Program-made: the position numbers and the translations under genes
Part shown: in pieces, positions 5,074-5,323 of the stretch
How positions within the stretch are numbered: the stretch's first letter is position 1
How the letters are laid out: each line of letters begins with the position of its first letter
Origin: Methanosarcinaceae archaeon
Lineage (GTDB): Archaea > Halobacteriota > Methanosarcinia > Methanosarcinales > Methanosarcinaceae
NCBI GenBank assembly: GCA_020793555.1
Contig: DQIO01000160.1
Location: 1 to 5,323 of the forward strand
Length of the DNA stretch: 5,323 nt
Direction of reading: 5' to 3'
Notes under the pieces: generated by a model
Told to the model about the DNA's origin: nothing
Databases searched by the model: none
Seen by the model: the letters and a program-made list of their open reading frames with translations, nothing else

Positions 5074-5323
5074 TCACCTTCGGTAACTAATCTCTAAAGC
5101 ATTAATACTAAGCCATTCATTCAACTTTCTCTGACTTTTAAACTCTTTTGGTGGTGTTTTATCACAATACCACACAAATATAATATTACATTTACAAAAA
5201 GGACAGCATTTCACCCGTTCAAGCCCAAATTTATGCAAATTTAACTGCTTTATACTTGATTTTGTTAACGGAATGACATTTGATGATTTTATCGGTGACA
5301 AATTGTCACCGACTGAAAATTGG
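5074..5323 (-). CDS. Partial small protein with a CPFC motif, function unknown
   Basis: I do not recognise this gene. The frame runs from the right edge without a stop to TGA at 5076-5074, giving at least 82 codons. The first possible start in view is TTG at 5301, but the frame is open for seven codons beyond it (QFSVGDN), so the true start is probably outside the window. The visible feature is a cysteine cluster, VKCCPFCKC, followed eight residues later by another Cys, and then a basic stretch with FKSQRKLNEWLS. CPFC pairs occur in small zinc-ribbon proteins, including the Lar/restriction-alleviation family, but the second CxxC pair expected there is absent, so this link is weak. It points the same way as the R-M operon and ends 122 bp before hsdM. 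It could also be the tail of a longer protein or a degraded gene. Confidence 0.4.
   Translation of the reverse strand, partial: QFSVGDNLSPIKSSNVIPLTKSSIKQLNLHKFGLERVKCCPFCKCNIIFVWYCDKTPPKEFKSQRKLNEWLSINALEISYRR
5292..5312. repeat. 21-nt perfect palindrome near the right edge
   Basis: Arms TCGGTGACAA and TTGTCACCGA, 10 bp each, flank one central A. It is a perfect inverted repeat of the size and shape of a dimeric repressor operator, but it lies within the open frame of the partial CPFC protein, so it may be only a coincidence of coding sequence. Confidence 0.7.

Noticed and set aside
5072..5088. Hairpin AGTTACC-GAA-GGTGACT at the end of the CPFC frame as an intrinsic terminator
   Set aside because: The stem is short with one G-U pair, includes the stop codon, and is followed only by TTCTT, not a proper U tract.
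4884..5090. Plus-strand frame across the hsdM promoter region with a hydrophobic stretch
   Set aside because: It overlaps the hsdM start antisense and the intergenic region, and the hydrophobicity comes from AT-rich codons; no ribosome binding site or family match.

Overview
The window is almost entirely one minus-strand operon: a type I restriction-modification (R-M) locus of the IC (EcoR124I-like) kind that carries two extra genes. Read in transcription order from right to left, it holds hsdM (4951..3380), a RhuM-family gene (3378..2329), hsdS (2314..1142), a gene for a PrrC-type anticodon nuclease (1149..46), and the first 19 codons of hsdR (from 59, running off the left edge). A likely sigma70-type promoter lies just upstream of hsdM. 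Junctions are very tight (1-nt gap, 14-nt gap, 8-nt overlap, 14-nt overlap), so the genes are probably co-transcribed and partly translationally coupled.

HsdM methylates adenine, HsdS holds two target-recognition domains and sets the bipartite DNA target, and HsdR (mostly outside the window) would cut unmethylated DNA. PrrC is known in E. coli as a tRNA-Lys anticodon nuclease that is kept silent by the surrounding type IC R-M complex and released when a phage disarms that complex. The order M, S, nuclease, R is that of the E. coli prr locus (prrA-prrB-prrC-prrD). The nuclease here keeps an Arg/Glu/His set with the same spacing as the published PrrC catalytic triad, but its putative anticodon-recognition loop looks different. 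RhuM, a helix-turn-helix-containing protein of unknown molecular role, is inserted between hsdM and hsdS. HsdS has three perfect 12-bp repeats encoding TELE-TELE-TELE at the place where EcoR124I-type enzymes change target spacer length.

Right of the operon, a partial minus-strand reading frame (5074..5323, open to the edge) encodes a small cysteine-containing protein with a CPFC motif, and contains a 21-nt perfect palindrome. I do not recognise this gene.

The DNA is AT-rich, with marked internal variation: hand counts give about 50% GC in part of rhuM and about 20% in part of prrC. That suggests a mosaic, horizontally assembled defence island. Shine-Dalgarno-like sites before four of the genes point to an SD-using bacterium, perhaps a low-GC Gram-negative, but the host cannot be named from this window. 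No tRNA, rRNA, CRISPR or insertion sequence was seen.
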